This document shows positions 50,658 through 59,665 of a DNA stretch of 64,000 bases, piece after piece. Both the position numbers and the translations under genes were made by a program. The stretch covers positions 1-64,000 of the forward strand of contig CAVYQF010000008.1 in the NCBI GenBank assembly GCA_963770545.1, given 5' to 3'. Origin of the DNA: RYN-230 sp963770545. GTDB taxonomy: Bacteria > Actinomycetota > Actinomycetes > Streptosporangiales > Streptosporangiaceae. Each line of letters starts with the position of its first letter. Within the stretch, counting starts at the first letter, position 1. Under the pieces are notes generated by a model that saw only the letters and a program-made list of their open reading frames with translations, was not told the origin of the DNA and searched no databases.

Positions 50658-51287
50658 ATGTACCGGCGCGTCCTGCCCGCGGGAGCACCGCACGCCGAGC
50701 GCGCTGACGCGGTGCGCAACCGGCAGCATCTGCTGGCCACGGCCCGCGAGATGCTCGCCGAGGCGGGTGCGGACACGCTGACCATGGACGCCCTGGCGCA
50801 GCGGGCCGGCCTGGGCAAGGGCACCGTGTTCCGCCGCTTTGGCACCCGCGCGGGGATCTTCCAGGCGCTGCTGGACGACGACGAGCGCGCCTTCCAGGCG
50901 CAGGTCCTGTCCGGGCCGCCGCCGCTGGGCCCAGGGGCGCCGCCGCTGGATCGCCTGGTCGCCTACGGTCAGGCCCGGATCGGCTTCCTCATCGAGCACC
51001 GGGAGATCGCCCGGGCCGCCCTGGACGGCAGCCAGCCCATCCCGGCCGGGTCGCAGACGCCCCTGTCCCAGGCCCACATCCGGATCCTGCTCGGCCAGAT
51101 CCCCCTGGGCGCGGCGGACCTCGACGTCCTGGCCATCCAGCTCACCGCGGCCCTGGACGGCCCGCTGCTGCTCTACCTGTCCGCGTCCGACCTCACCGAG
51201 GCGGCCGCGCAGACTGGGGAGCGGATCGCCCGCGGCTGGCAGAACCTGGTGGAACGGGTCGCGAGCGGCCCGCCAAGCCGGCCCTGA
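50658..51287 (+). CDS. TetR-family regulator
   Basis: The 209-residue regulator has the HTH RQHLLATAREMLAEAGADTL and MDALAQRAGLGKGTVFRRFG. The TetR_C domain follows with GFLIEHREIARAALDGSQ and QTGERIARGWQNLVERV. It is preceded by its own dyad. No dedicated target gene is adjacent; a decayed TetR fragment follows directly. Confidence 0.9.
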   Translation: MYRRVLPAGAPHAERADAVRNRQHLLATAREMLAEAGADTLTMDALAQRAGLGKGTVFRRFGTRAGIFQALLDDDERAFQAQVLSGPPPLGPGAPPLDRLVAYGQARIGFLIEHREIARAALDGSQPIPAGSQTPLSQAHIRILLGQIPLGAADLDVLAIQLTAALDGPLLLYLSASDLTEAAAQTGERIARGWQNLVERVASGPPSRP

Positions 51288-51560
51288 CCCGCGCGGGGAT
51301 CGTCGCGGCCGCGGTGGACATTATGCAGACCGAAGGGCTGGGCCGGGTCGATCTGACCCCGGTCGCGGCGGCGGGCGACTGGCCGAACGGCTCGTCCGGG
51401 TCCTGTTCTCCTACACCCACATCTTGTTCGGGCAGCCCGGCCTGGCGCAGTCGGCGCTGGTAACCCGGCCGTCAGCGTCGTGGTCGTCGCCGCGATCGCC
51501 GTGACGGACCTGGGTCCCGGCTGGCTGCTGCCGAAGTCCGCTCGCGGGGCGAGCACTGAG
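51283..51560 (+). pseudogene. Fragment of a second TetR-family gene
   Basis: Directly after the intact TetR gene one frame reads LTRAGIVAAAVDIMQTEGLG and RVDLTPVAA, the first helix of a TetR DNA-binding domain of the TetR/AcrR-C type. The rest of the HTH is missing. A different frame shows RLAERLVRVLFSYTHILFGQ and PGLAQSALVTRPS, which resembles the ligand domain (usually GHPGLARAAL). The gene has been reduced by deletion and frameshift. Confidence 0.5.
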
Positions 51561-51667
51561 CCTGGGCGAGGTTGAGTGGGGTCGCTCAAGCAGCTGGCCG
51601 AGGGGCGGGCCGAAGGACCCGGGACCGGCCGCCCAATGACCCCTGCTCCTCCGCCGGCCTCTGGATC

Positions 51668-53920
51668 ATGATCATTGGTGTGGGTCTGACTTATCCGCGG
51701 GAGAAGCTGGCCTGGCTCGACGGTCGGGTACCGCTAATCCTGCTGGCCGTGACCTTCGCTGCCCTGGCGGCGGGCGGGATCCTGCAGCTGGCCGGCGCGG
51801 CGGGTGCCGGGGATGCTGCCTGGCTGGCCGCCGGGGCCTGCGGTGCGGCTTACGCTCTGTGGGCGATGGCCGATGCGCTGCGCCGGGGTGGATGCCATCG
51901 CCCTGCTGGCCTTGCTGGGCGCAATGGCCGTCGGTGAGCTGCTGGCCGCGGCGGTGATCAGCGTCATGCTAGCCAGCGGACGGGCACTGGAGGCCTGGGC
52001 GGCCGGGCGCGCTGACCGTGACCTGCGCGCCCTGCTGGAGCGGGCCCCGAGGACCGCCCGGCGTTACTCCGGCGGGTCGCTGGTGGTGGTGCCGCTCGAC
52101 GCGGTCGGGGCCGGCGACCTGCTGATGGTCGCGCCCGGCGAGCTGGTGCCCGTGGACGGCACCCTGGCCGCCTCGCCTGCGGTCCTGGACGAGTCGGAGC
52201 TGACCGGTGAGCCGCGTCCCGTCGAGCGGGCCCCCGGGGAACCTGTCCGCAGCGGCGTGGTGAACGCGGGCGGGCCGTTCGACCTGCGGGCCGCAGCCAC
52301 GGCGCAGGACAGCACCTACGCCGGAATCGTCCGCCTGGTCTCCGAAGCCGAGCGGTCGCAGGCCCACTTTGTCCGGCTGGCTGACCGGTACGCGCTGTGG
52401 TTCCTCGGCGTGACCCTGGCCGTGGCCGGGATCGCGTGGGCGCTCGCCGGACCGGCGCGGGCGGTGGCGGTGCTGGTCGTGGCCACGCCGTGCCCGCTGA
52501 TCCTGGCGGCCCCAGTCGCGCTGGTTTCCGGCCTGTCGGTCGCAGCCCGCCGCGGCGTGGTGGTCAAGGGCGGCGCGGTGCTGGAGCGGCTCGCCCAGTG
52601 CACGACGGTGCTCATCGACAAGACCGGGACACTCACCAGCGGGCACCCGTCGGTGGCCGGGGTCATCACCGCGGGCCCGCTGCCCGCACGGGACGTGCTG
52701 CGCCTGGCCGCGTCCCTGGACCAGGTGTCCCAGCATGTCCTGGCCGGCGCGGTCGTGGGCGCGGCCGCACGGGAACGGTGCGAGCTGGTGCGGCCGGACG
52801 ACGTGCACGAGGTGCCTGGACAGGGCATCCGCGGAACGGTCGGCGGGCACCAGGTGGCGGTGGGCAAGGCGGCCTGGGCCGGGGTGAACGGTGCGCCCGC
52901 GTGGGCCAAGATGGCACGGCGGTGGGCCCGGCTCGACGGCGCACTGACCGTGTTCGTCGCGGCCGACGGTGCGCCCGCAGGCGTCCTGGTGATGGAAGAC
53001 CCGGTCCGTCCCGACGCGGGCCGGACCGTCCGCGCGCTCCGCAGCGGGGGGATCGACCGCATCGTCATGGTCACCGGCGACCGCGCCGAGGCTGCCGACG
53101 CGGTGCTCACCGTGGACCACCTCGACCGCCTCGGCGAGGTGGCCGCGCTCGCCCGCCGCACCCAGCGGATCGCCTGGCAGAGCGTGCTCGCCGGGATGGG
53201 CCTCTCGCTCGCGCGATGGGCGTGGCCGCGGCCGGATTGCTGCCCGCGGTCTGGGGCGCGCTGCTGCAAGAGCTCATCGACGTCGCGGTGATCCTCAACG
53301 CGCTGCGCGCGCTGCACCCCGCCACCGCGGGCGTCCGCCTCGCCGACGAGGACGCCGCGCTCACCAGGCGGTTCCAGGCGGAGCACGAGAGCATCCGGGC
53401 CAGCATCGGGCAGTTGCGGACCGCCGCGGACGCGCTCGGATCCACCCCTGCGATTACCGCGATGCAGCAGGTCCGCCAGGTGAACGAGGTGCTGACCGGG
53501 CAGATCGGGCCGCACGAGCAGGCTGAGGAGCAGGAGCTGTACCCGGCCCTGGACCGGCTGTTTGGCAGCAGCGACGTGACCGCCACGATGAGCCGGGCGC
53601 ATGCCGAGATCGCCCATCAGATCCGGCGCCTCGGCCAGCTTCTGGACGACATCGGCCCCGGCGAGCCCGACGACATGGATCTCGCCGACCTGCGCAGCCT
53701 GCTGTACGGCCTGCACGCCATCCTCCGGCTGCACACCGCCCAGGAGGACGAGAGCTACCTGTCACTCGGTGAGGAGGCTCCGGCCCCGGACCAGCCGGCC
53801 CCGGACCAGCCAGCACCGGATTGGCCAGCACCGGATCAGCTGGCCCCGGGCCCCGGGAGCTCCAGCGCGACCACGGCACCGCCGCCGGGCAGGTTGCGCG
53901 CGGTGGCCCGCCCTCCGTGA
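51668..53920 (+). pseudogene. Heavy-metal P1B-type ATPase with C-terminal hemerythrin domain, inactivated
   Basis: Frame 2 gives the first helices (PLILLAVTFAALAAGG). Near 51887 the frame shifts to VDAIALLALLGAMAVGE and the actuator with ELTGEP, metal motif ATPCPLILAAP and phospho-Asp in LIDKTGTLTSG. After MVTGDRAEAAD the sequence jumps directly to AVLTVDHLDRLGEVAALARR, so about 70 residues carrying the obligatory GDGxNDxP hinge are deleted. A second frameshift at about 53210 restores GLLPAVWGALLQELIDVAVI. A hemerythrin domain follows (AEHESIRASI, PHEQAEEQELYP, RAHAEIAHQI). It cannot couple ATP to transport. Confidence 0.85.
53780..53839 (+). repeat. 15-bp tandem repeat encoding PAPDQ units
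   Basis: Four 15-bp units (CCGGCCCCGGACCAG twice, then CCAGCACCGGATTGG and CCAGCACCGGATCAG) encode PAPDQ-PAPDQ-PAPDW-PAPDQ at the end of the hemerythrin frame. The last unit reaches the stop codon of the convergent kinase gene at 53836. Confidence 0.85.
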
Positions 53921-55206
53921 GCGAGCGCGATGGCGTTCACGATCGCCAGTCCCAGGCCGGCGCCCCCGTCGCTGCGCGCGCGCCCGGAGTCCGGCCGCGC
54001 GAAGCGTTCGAAGGCGTGCGGCAGGAACTCCGCCGGGAAGCCGGGGCCAGCGTCGCGGACCTCGATGACCAGGCCGGGGCCGGCCGCCCGGGCCGCGATC
54101 ACGACCGGCGTGCCCGCCGGGGCGAACCGCAGCGCGTTGTCGACCAGGGTGTCCACAGCCTCGCGGATGCGGTCCGGGTCGATCTCGGCCATGAGCCCGG
54201 CGGGCGCGTCAACCCTCAGCGTCACGCCGGCCGCCCGGCTGCGCCCGGCCGCATGCTCCGCGCTGCGGGCGAGCAGCGCGCTGATGCTGGCCGGTTCCAG
54301 GCGCGGCTGGACCCGGTCCTCATCGCTGCGCGCGAGGAACAGCAGCTGCTCGGTGATGCGGAGCAGCCGGGCGACCTCCTCGCCGGCCCGGTCCACCGCG
54401 GTCGCGAGTTCTTCCCGGCTCCGCCCCGGGCGGCCGGCCAGTTCGAGCTCGCCGCGCAGCACCGCGAAGGGGGTGCGCAACTCGTGGCTGGCGTCCGCGA
54501 CCAGGGCCCGCTGCCGGGCCAGCGAGCCCTGCAGCCGTCCCAGCAGCTCGTTCAGGGTCGCAGCGAGCGCGGCGATCTCGTCCCGGGTCCGGGGTACCCG
54601 GAGGCCGGGGGCGGGGTCCCGGGCGGAGACCGAGGCGACCTCACGCCGCAGCCGCTCGACCGGTGACAGTGCCGCCCGCGCCAGCCCGTAGCCGCCCAGT
54701 CCCGCGGCGGCCACGAACACCACGCCGGCGATGACCAGCTCGCGGGTGACGTCGCTGCGCGTGCGGTCGAAGGCCTCGAGGTCGACGCTGGCCACCGCGA
54801 CCCAGCCCGGGTGCCCAGCCAGCGGCCTGGCCTTCACGCGCTCGTGCTCGTCCTCATCCGACCTGGTCACCGCGAGCCTGTGCTGACGGGCCTGGCCGAT
54901 CTGGGCCCGGCTGAGCAGCGGCGTGGTTCCCGCGTCCGCGCTTGCGCCGCGGACCCGGCCCGCCGGGTCGATGACCTGGACCACGTACTCCCCGGGCGCC
55001 GGGCTGCCTGCGCCGGGGGGCGGACTGGCGTGCGCTGGGCTGGCCGGGACATAGCGGGCGGCCCGGCTGAGCTGGCTGGCCAGTTGCGCATCGATCGAGC
55101 CCAGCAGCGAAGCCGATAGCTCGGCCACGAAGAGCCAGCTGCCCAGGGCGAAGAGGAGGGCGGCGGCCGCGGTGAACACCACGGCGAGCCGGAGCCGGAT
55201 GGACAC
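53836..55206 (-). CDS. OmpR-family sensor histidine kinase
   Basis: The 456-residue kinase has an N-terminal helix (LAVVFTAAAALLFALGSWLF), an extracytoplasmic sensor of about 120 residues (VVQVIDPAGRVRGASADAGT), a second helix (LVIAGVVFVAAAGLGGYGLA) and a HAMP domain. The HisKA helix has DASHELRTPFAVLRGELELA, and the ATPase part has VDTLVDNALRFAP, VRDAGPGFP and GGAGLGLAIVNAIALAHGG. It lies 2 bp after its regulator gene. It probably senses an extracytoplasmic or redox signal for the divergent redox module. Confidence 0.93.
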   Translation of the reverse strand: MSIRLRLAVVFTAAAALLFALGSWLFVAELSASLLGSIDAQLASQLSRAARYVPASPAHASPPPGAGSPAPGEYVVQVIDPAGRVRGASADAGTTPLLSRAQIGQARQHRLAVTRSDEDEHERVKARPLAGHPGWVAVASVDLEAFDRTRSDVTRELVIAGVVFVAAAGLGGYGLARAALSPVERLRREVASVSARDPAPGLRVPRTRDEIAALAATLNELLGRLQGSLARQRALVADASHELRTPFAVLRGELELAGRPGRSREELATAVDRAGEEVARLLRITEQLLFLARSDEDRVQPRLEPASISALLARSAEHAAGRSRAAGVTLRVDAPAGLMAEIDPDRIREAVDTLVDNALRFAPAGTPVVIAARAAGPGLVIEVRDAGPGFPAEFLPHAFERFARPDSGRARSDGGAGLGLAIVNAIALAHGGRATARNLPGGGAVVALELPGPGAS

Positions 55207-55208
55207 GG

Positions 55209-55895
55209 CTAGGCCGGCTCGTCATGACGCAGCCGGTAACCCATCCCCCGGACGGTCTGGATGTCGTGGCGGCCGAACGGGATGTCCACCTTACGGCGCA
55301 GGTACTTGACGTACTGGTCGACCACGTTCGAGGTGCCGTCGTAGGCGAAGTCCCAGACGGCCTCGATGATTTGGGACCTGGTCAGCACGGCGCCGGGGTT
55401 GCGGAGGAAGAACTCCAGCAGGGAGAACTCCTTGGGGGACAACTCGATCTCGGTGCCGTCCCGCCAGGCCCGTTTGGTGGCGGGATCCAGCTTGAGGTCT
55501 CCTTCGGCCAGCACCGCCGGGCGGCGGCGGTCGTCCCGCCGCGCGAGGGCCCGCAGCCGGGCCGCGAGTTCCAGCAGGCTGAACGGCTTGACCAGATAAT
55601 CGTCTGCGCCGGCATCCAGCCCCCGGACCCGGTCGCCGATCTCGTCTCGGGCGGTGAGCATCAGCACCGGGACCCAGATTCCCGCCTCCCGGAGCCGGCG
55701 GCACAACTCGAAACCGTCGAAGCCGGGCAGCATGACGTCGAGGACGATGGCCGCATAGGGATTCTCGGTCGCCATCCACAGGCCGTCGGGCCCGGTTCCG
55801 GCGACGTCCACGGCATGGCCCTCTTCCTCGAGCGCGCGCCTGACCAGGCGCGCCATCCGCACCTCGTCCTCAATCACCAGCATCCGCACAGCCAT
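55209..55895 (-). CDS. OmpR-family response regulator
   Basis: The 228-residue regulator has a receiver domain (MLVIEDEVRMARLVRRALEE, phospho-Asp in IVLDVMLPGFDG, Lys in DDYLVKPFS) and a winged helix (LSPKEFSLLEFFLRNPGAVL, VDQYVKYLRRKVDIPFGRHD, TVRGMGYRL). The ATG at 55895 is taken; a GTG at 55889 would also fit. It is divergent from the small membrane protein and redox genes, with the promoters in the 159-bp gap. Confidence 0.93.
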   Translation of the reverse strand: MAVRMLVIEDEVRMARLVRRALEEEGHAVDVAGTGPDGLWMATENPYAAIVLDVMLPGFDGFELCRRLREAGIWVPVLMLTARDEIGDRVRGLDAGADDYLVKPFSLLELAARLRALARRDDRRRPAVLAEGDLKLDPATKRAWRDGTEIELSPKEFSLLEFFLRNPGAVLTRSQIIEAVWDFAYDGTSNVVDQYVKYLRRKVDIPFGRHDIQTVRGMGYRLRHDEPA

Positions 55896-56054
55896 GAGAT
55901 TACGCACCGCCGGATGTAAAGACGATGAGAGTCGCGACTCGTCCCCAGATGTGAGGCCTCACACGATTCTCACCCGGCCAGTTCATCAACGTGCGCGCAC
56001 GATCGGGGTAACCGGGCAGAACCCGGCCGCCACAACCGAAAGGACGACCCGCTC

Positions 56055-56465
56055 ATGGATTCCGATCGCGAGCAGCACGATGGGCAGGTGCCGCTGCCCG
56101 GCTTCGGCGCTCCCGCTCCGGGCGACGAGCCCGCGCCGGACCGCCGGGACGGTATCCGGCACACCCGGCGGATGTCCAACTGGACCCTCGCCGCCCTCAT
56201 CGCCGGGACCGGGGCCGCCACCGTGGCGCTGGCCCATCACGCCGTCCCGGTGACCTACGGAACCACCACGGCGGCGGCCGGGACCGCGGCCGCCACCGGG
56301 ACCACGGCCGGCCCGGCCGCGCACGGGGCCAGCGGGCCGCAGGTCGCGCACTCCGTCGCGACCACCAGCGGGTCCGGGGTCACCGTGACGACCACGACGC
56401 ACACCGTGAACGGCAAGACCATCGTCAGCCACGTCCGGCACGTTCCGGCCTACCACGACAACTGA
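56055..56465 (+). CDS. Small single-span membrane protein, first gene of the redox operon
   Basis: The 136-residue protein has a charged N-terminus of about 40 residues, one helix (WTLAALIAGTGAATVALAHH) and an extracytoplasmic tail rich in Thr, Ala, Gly and Val (SVATTSGSGVTVTTTTHTVN) ending HVRHVPAYHDN. It has no recognised domain and no FMN-binding fold. An internal ATG (MSNWTLAAL) is a possible start. It ends 4 bp before the ApbE gene, and the four His in the tail could bind metal. Confidence 0.75.
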   Translation: MDSDREQHDGQVPLPGFGAPAPGDEPAPDRRDGIRHTRRMSNWTLAALIAGTGAATVALAHHAVPVTYGTTTAAAGTAAATGTTAGPAAHGASGPQVAHSVATTSGSGVTVTTTTHTVNGKTIVSHVRHVPAYHDN

Positions 56466-56469
56466 GGGG

Positions 56470-57528
56470 ATGACGATGACTACTCGTCCTGCCACGCTCG
56501 CCCCGCACCCCTGGTGGCAGCGGGTTCCCACCGGCGATACCACGGTGGCCGTGGCCCAGCGGAATGCGCTGGGTACCACCGCCCGGATCGCGGTGTGGCC
56601 GCCGGAGCACGCTGGTGCGGCCATGACCGCGGTGGATGATGTCCTGAGCGCGCTGGATCGGCAGGCGAGCAGGTTCCGGCCGGACTCGGAGATCTCCTGG
56701 CTGCACCGGGCCCACGGCGGCCTGTTCATGCTCAGCGACGGTCTCGCCGAGGCCATCCGAGTGGCGCTGACCGCGGCCGCGTGGACCGGGGGGCTGGCCG
56801 ACCCAACGATCGGCAGCGCCCTCATCTCCCTGGGCTACGACCGCGATTTCGCCGCTATCGATCCCGGCCGCCCGGACCCTCCGGCCGCGCCGGTCCCGGC
56901 GCCGGGATGGCAGTCGGTGCAGCTGGACGGCCCGCTGCTGCGCCTGCCCGCCGGGGTGCTGCTCGACCTGGGCGCCACGGCCAAGGGCCTGGGGTCTGAT
57001 CGTGCGGTCCGCGCCGTCCAGGCCGCCACCGGGAACACCGGGGGAACGCTGGTCAGCCTGGGCGGCGACCTGGCCACCGGCGGGACACCGCCCGCGGGCG
57101 GGTGGCCGGTCCTGGTGGCTGAGCTGCCGGGCCCGCCAGCCGGGGCGGCGCCGGCTCAGCTGGTCCGGCTGGCCCGCGGGGCGGTGGCGACCTCGTCGGT
57201 CACCTGCCGCGAATGGCGGCGGGCCGGCCGCGTGCTGCATCACATCGTGGATCCCCGGACCGGCCTGCCCGCGGACGGCCCCTGGCAGATGGTAAGCGTG
57301 GCCGCGGCGAGTTGCGCGGACGCTAATGCCGCCGCCACGGCGGCCATCGTCGCCGGGGACGCGGCGCGCACGTGGCTGGCGGCGGCGGGTCTCCCGGCCC
57401 GGCTCGTGGCCCGCGACGGTGACGTGAGCTGCATCGGCGGCTGGCCCGAGGGCGAGGGTGAGCCCCTGGAGCCACCGGCGGGCAGCCACGTATACCGCGG
57501 CGCGGGGCCGCGCGGGGGCGCGCGATGA
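56470..57528 (+). CDS. FAD:protein FMN transferase (ApbE family)
   Basis: The 352-residue protein matches ApbE: SALDRQASRFRPDSEISWLH near the N-terminus, WTGGLADPTIGSALISLGYD, LDLGATAKGLGSDRAVRAV (the DxGxxAKG motif) and HHIVDPRTGLPADGPWQMVS. ApbE attaches FMN to Thr in a D/S-G-A-T/S-type motif of target proteins. No signal peptide is seen, so it may act on cytoplasmic or membrane partners. It overlaps the ferric-reductase-like gene by 4 bp. No FMN_bind-domain target is encoded in the cluster. Confidence 0.9.
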   Translation: MTMTTRPATLAPHPWWQRVPTGDTTVAVAQRNALGTTARIAVWPPEHAGAAMTAVDDVLSALDRQASRFRPDSEISWLHRAHGGLFMLSDGLAEAIRVALTAAAWTGGLADPTIGSALISLGYDRDFAAIDPGRPDPPAAPVPAPGWQSVQLDGPLLRLPAGVLLDLGATAKGLGSDRAVRAVQAATGNTGGTLVSLGGDLATGGTPPAGGWPVLVAELPGPPAGAAPAQLVRLARGAVATSSVTCREWRRAGRVLHHIVDPRTGLPADGPWQMVSVAAASCADANAAATAAIVAGDAARTWLAAAGLPARLVARDGDVSCIGGWPEGEGEPLEPPAGSHVYRGAGPRGGAR

Positions 57529-58142
57529 GCGCCGCCGCCGCGGTGGCCGGCTCGCAGGACCTGTGGCTCGTCTCCCGGGCCAGCGGGCTGGCCGTGCTGA
57601 TCTTGTTCAGCACCGTCTTCGTGCTGGGCGTGGCCGCGCGGCTGGGCTCGGCCCCCCGGCGCTGGCCGCGGTTCGTCTTCCCAGAGGTACACCGCGCGCT
57701 CGCCCTGTTCTCCGTGGCCTTCCTGGGGCTGCACGTGCTCACCGCGATCCTGGATCCGTTCGTCACGATCGGCTGGGCCGCGACTGTGCTGCCGTTCGCG
57801 TCCGGCTACCGGACCCTCGCCATCGGCCTCGGGACCCTCGCGGTCAACCTGGGTGGCGCGGTGCTGCTGACCAGCCTGGTCCGGGCCCGCCTGGGCTACC
57901 GGGCCTGGCGGGCGGTGCACTGGCTGGCCTACCTGGCCTGGCCGGTGGCCTTCGTGCACTCGCTCACCGCAGGCAACGACCTGGGGGTGTGGTGGGTCGT
58001 CCTGATCGAGTGGGGCTGCGCCGCCGCGGTGGCCACCGCGGTCCTGGCCCGCATCCTGACCGGCATCCGGCATCCCGCGCCCGCCGGGCGCCCAACGGCC
58101 AGCTTCCGCCATCTCACCCCAGGGAAAGGAGCGCTCCGGTAG
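57525..58142 (+). CDS. Ferric-reductase-like transmembrane haem protein
   Basis: The 205-residue protein has six helices. The His pairs in PEVHRALALFSVAFLGLHVL (H-x13-H) and AVHWLAYLAWPVAFVHSLTA (H-x13-H) are the bis-haem b ligands of the ferric reductase/NOX/MsrQ superfamily. It lacks a FAD/NAD domain, so electrons must come from partner proteins, here the NuoF-like protein and the ferredoxin. ATGA overlap with apbE upstream and TAGTG overlap with the next gene show tight coupling. Confidence 0.9.
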   Translation: MSAAAAVAGSQDLWLVSRASGLAVLILFSTVFVLGVAARLGSAPRRWPRFVFPEVHRALALFSVAFLGLHVLTAILDPFVTIGWAATVLPFASGYRTLAIGLGTLAVNLGGAVLLTSLVRARLGYRAWRAVHWLAYLAWPVAFVHSLTAGNDLGVWWVVLIEWGCAAAVATAVLARILTGIRHPAPAGRPTASFRHLTPGKGALR

Positions 58143-59446
58143 TGCGCCGCCACGACGAGACCATCAGCCGCTTTTCCCCGGTGAGCACCCGGCCGGCTGG
58201 CCTGCTGCCCCGCCTGCTGCCCACCGGGTTCGCGGCCGGCCCGGCCGCCCTGGCCGAACACGTCCGCCGCTACGGCCCTGTCCCGTCACCCATCCTGGAC
58301 TGGCCGCGCCGGAAGGCGCTCATCGAGGAGGTGGAACGGTCCGGGCTGACCGGCCGGGGCGGGGCGGCCTTCCCCACGGCGCGGAAGCTGGCTGCGGTCG
58401 CGGCCGGGCACGCCCCCGTCGTGGTGGCCAACGGCACGGAAGGCGAGCCCGCGAGCGCCAAGGACAAGGTCCTGCTGGCCCGGTCCCCGCATCTGGTCCT
58501 CGACGGCGTGGTGCTGGCCGCCGCGATCACCGGGGCCCGCCAGGCGGTGATCGTCGTGCACCCGTCCGTCCGCGAGATCATCGACGAGGCCGTCGCCGAG
58601 CGCAGGCACGCCGGGATCGACCACGTCCGGATCGACGTCGTGACCGGCGCGGACCGGTTCGTCGGCGGGGAAGCCAGCGCGGTCGTGCACTGGATCGAGA
58701 AGGGTGTCCCGACTCCCACCCGGACACCGCCCCGGCTGTCCGAGCGCGGGCTTGGCGGGCAGCCGACCCTGGTGCAGAACGTCGAGACGCTGGCCCACTT
58801 CGCGCTCATCGCCCGCTACGGGGCCGCCTGGTTCCGCGGTGTCGGCACCGCAGCCGAACCCGGCTCGATGCTGGTCACCGTCCTGGGTGCGGTGAACCAA
58901 CCCTGCGTGCACGAGATCGCGATCGGGGTCCCGGTCGGGGAGGTGCTCAGGCTGGCCGGCGGCCCTTCCGCGCCGCTGCAGGCCCTGCTGCTCGGCGGCT
59001 ATTTCGGGAGCTGGGCCGATGCCGCGGCGGCGGAGCCGCTGCCCTTCTCCGCCGCGGGGCTGGCCCCGCTGGGCGCCGGGATCGGCGCCGGCCTGATCGC
59101 GGCCCTCCCGGGTGACACCTGCGGGCTCGCCGAGACGGCCCGGGTGGTGCGGTATCTCGCCGACGAGTCCGCGGGCCAGTGCGGACCCTGCCTGTTCGGC
59201 CTGGACGCGGTGGCCGGGGAGGTCCAGCGGCTCGCCGACGGGCGCACGTCCAGCCTGGCTACCCTGCAGCGCTGGCTTGGCCAGGTGGACGGCCGGGGTG
59301 CCTGTAACCACCCCGACGGCGCCGTGCGGATGATCCGCAGCGCCCTGTCCGTCTTCACACCTGAACTGGAACAGCACGCGCGCGGCTGGTGCTGCGCGAC
59401 CCGGCAGGGCGCGGTGCTGCCCGTGCCCCCGCGGCGGCCGCGATGA
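58142..59446 (+). CDS. NuoF/RnfC-like NADH dehydrogenase subunit with SLBB domain
   Basis: The 434-residue protein (GTG at 58142 overlapping the previous stop) resembles the 51-kDa FMN/NADH subunit of complex I. GLTGRGGAAFPTARKL and GTEGEPASAKDK are the FMN/NAD loops, and LVQNVETLAHFALI is conserved. TVLGAVNQPCVHEIAIGVPV opens the SLBB domain. ESAGQCGPCLFGLDAVAGEV and DGRGACNHPDG give the Fe-S cluster site. The first of the four cluster cysteines is Ala, which changes the cluster or its ligand. It likely takes electrons from NAD(P)H for the ferredoxin and the haem membrane protein. Confidence 0.87.
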   Translation: MRRHDETISRFSPVSTRPAGLLPRLLPTGFAAGPAALAEHVRRYGPVPSPILDWPRRKALIEEVERSGLTGRGGAAFPTARKLAAVAAGHAPVVVANGTEGEPASAKDKVLLARSPHLVLDGVVLAAAITGARQAVIVVHPSVREIIDEAVAERRHAGIDHVRIDVVTGADRFVGGEASAVVHWIEKGVPTPTRTPPRLSERGLGGQPTLVQNVETLAHFALIARYGAAWFRGVGTAAEPGSMLVTVLGAVNQPCVHEIAIGVPVGEVLRLAGGPSAPLQALLLGGYFGSWADAAAAEPLPFSAAGLAPLGAGIGAGLIAALPGDTCGLAETARVVRYLADESAGQCGPCLFGLDAVAGEVQRLADGRTSSLATLQRWLGQVDGRGACNHPDGAVRMIRSALSVFTPELEQHARGWCCATRQGAVLPVPPRRPR

Positions 59447-59646
59447 CCCGGCGGCTGCGGGTCGACCCGATCGCCTGTGCGGGCCGGCGGCTGTGCGCCG
59501 AGGTCCTGCCCGAACTGATCACCCTGGACGACTGGGGCTTCCCGATCATTCGGGCGGGTGACGTGCCGGACCCCCTCCTGGCCGACGCCCGGGAGGCGGT
59601 GAGGGTCTGCCCGAAGCTCGCGCTCTGGCTAGAGGAGCGGCGCTGA
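59443..59646 (+). CDS. 3Fe-4S-type ferredoxin
   Basis: The 67-residue protein has the single-cluster pattern C-x5-C (ACAGRRLC) followed by VCP near the C-terminus (AVRVCPKLAL). It lacks the extra Cys of 4Fe-4S forms, as in actinomycete P450-type ferredoxins. It overlaps the NuoF-like gene by 4 bp and ends the redox operon. Its role is to carry single electrons between the NuoF-like protein and the haem membrane protein or an outside acceptor. Confidence 0.88.
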   Translation: MTRRLRVDPIACAGRRLCAEVLPELITLDDWGFPIIRAGDVPDPLLADAREAVRVCPKLALWLEERR

Positions 59647-59665
59647 GCGCCTCCGCGTACCCGCA

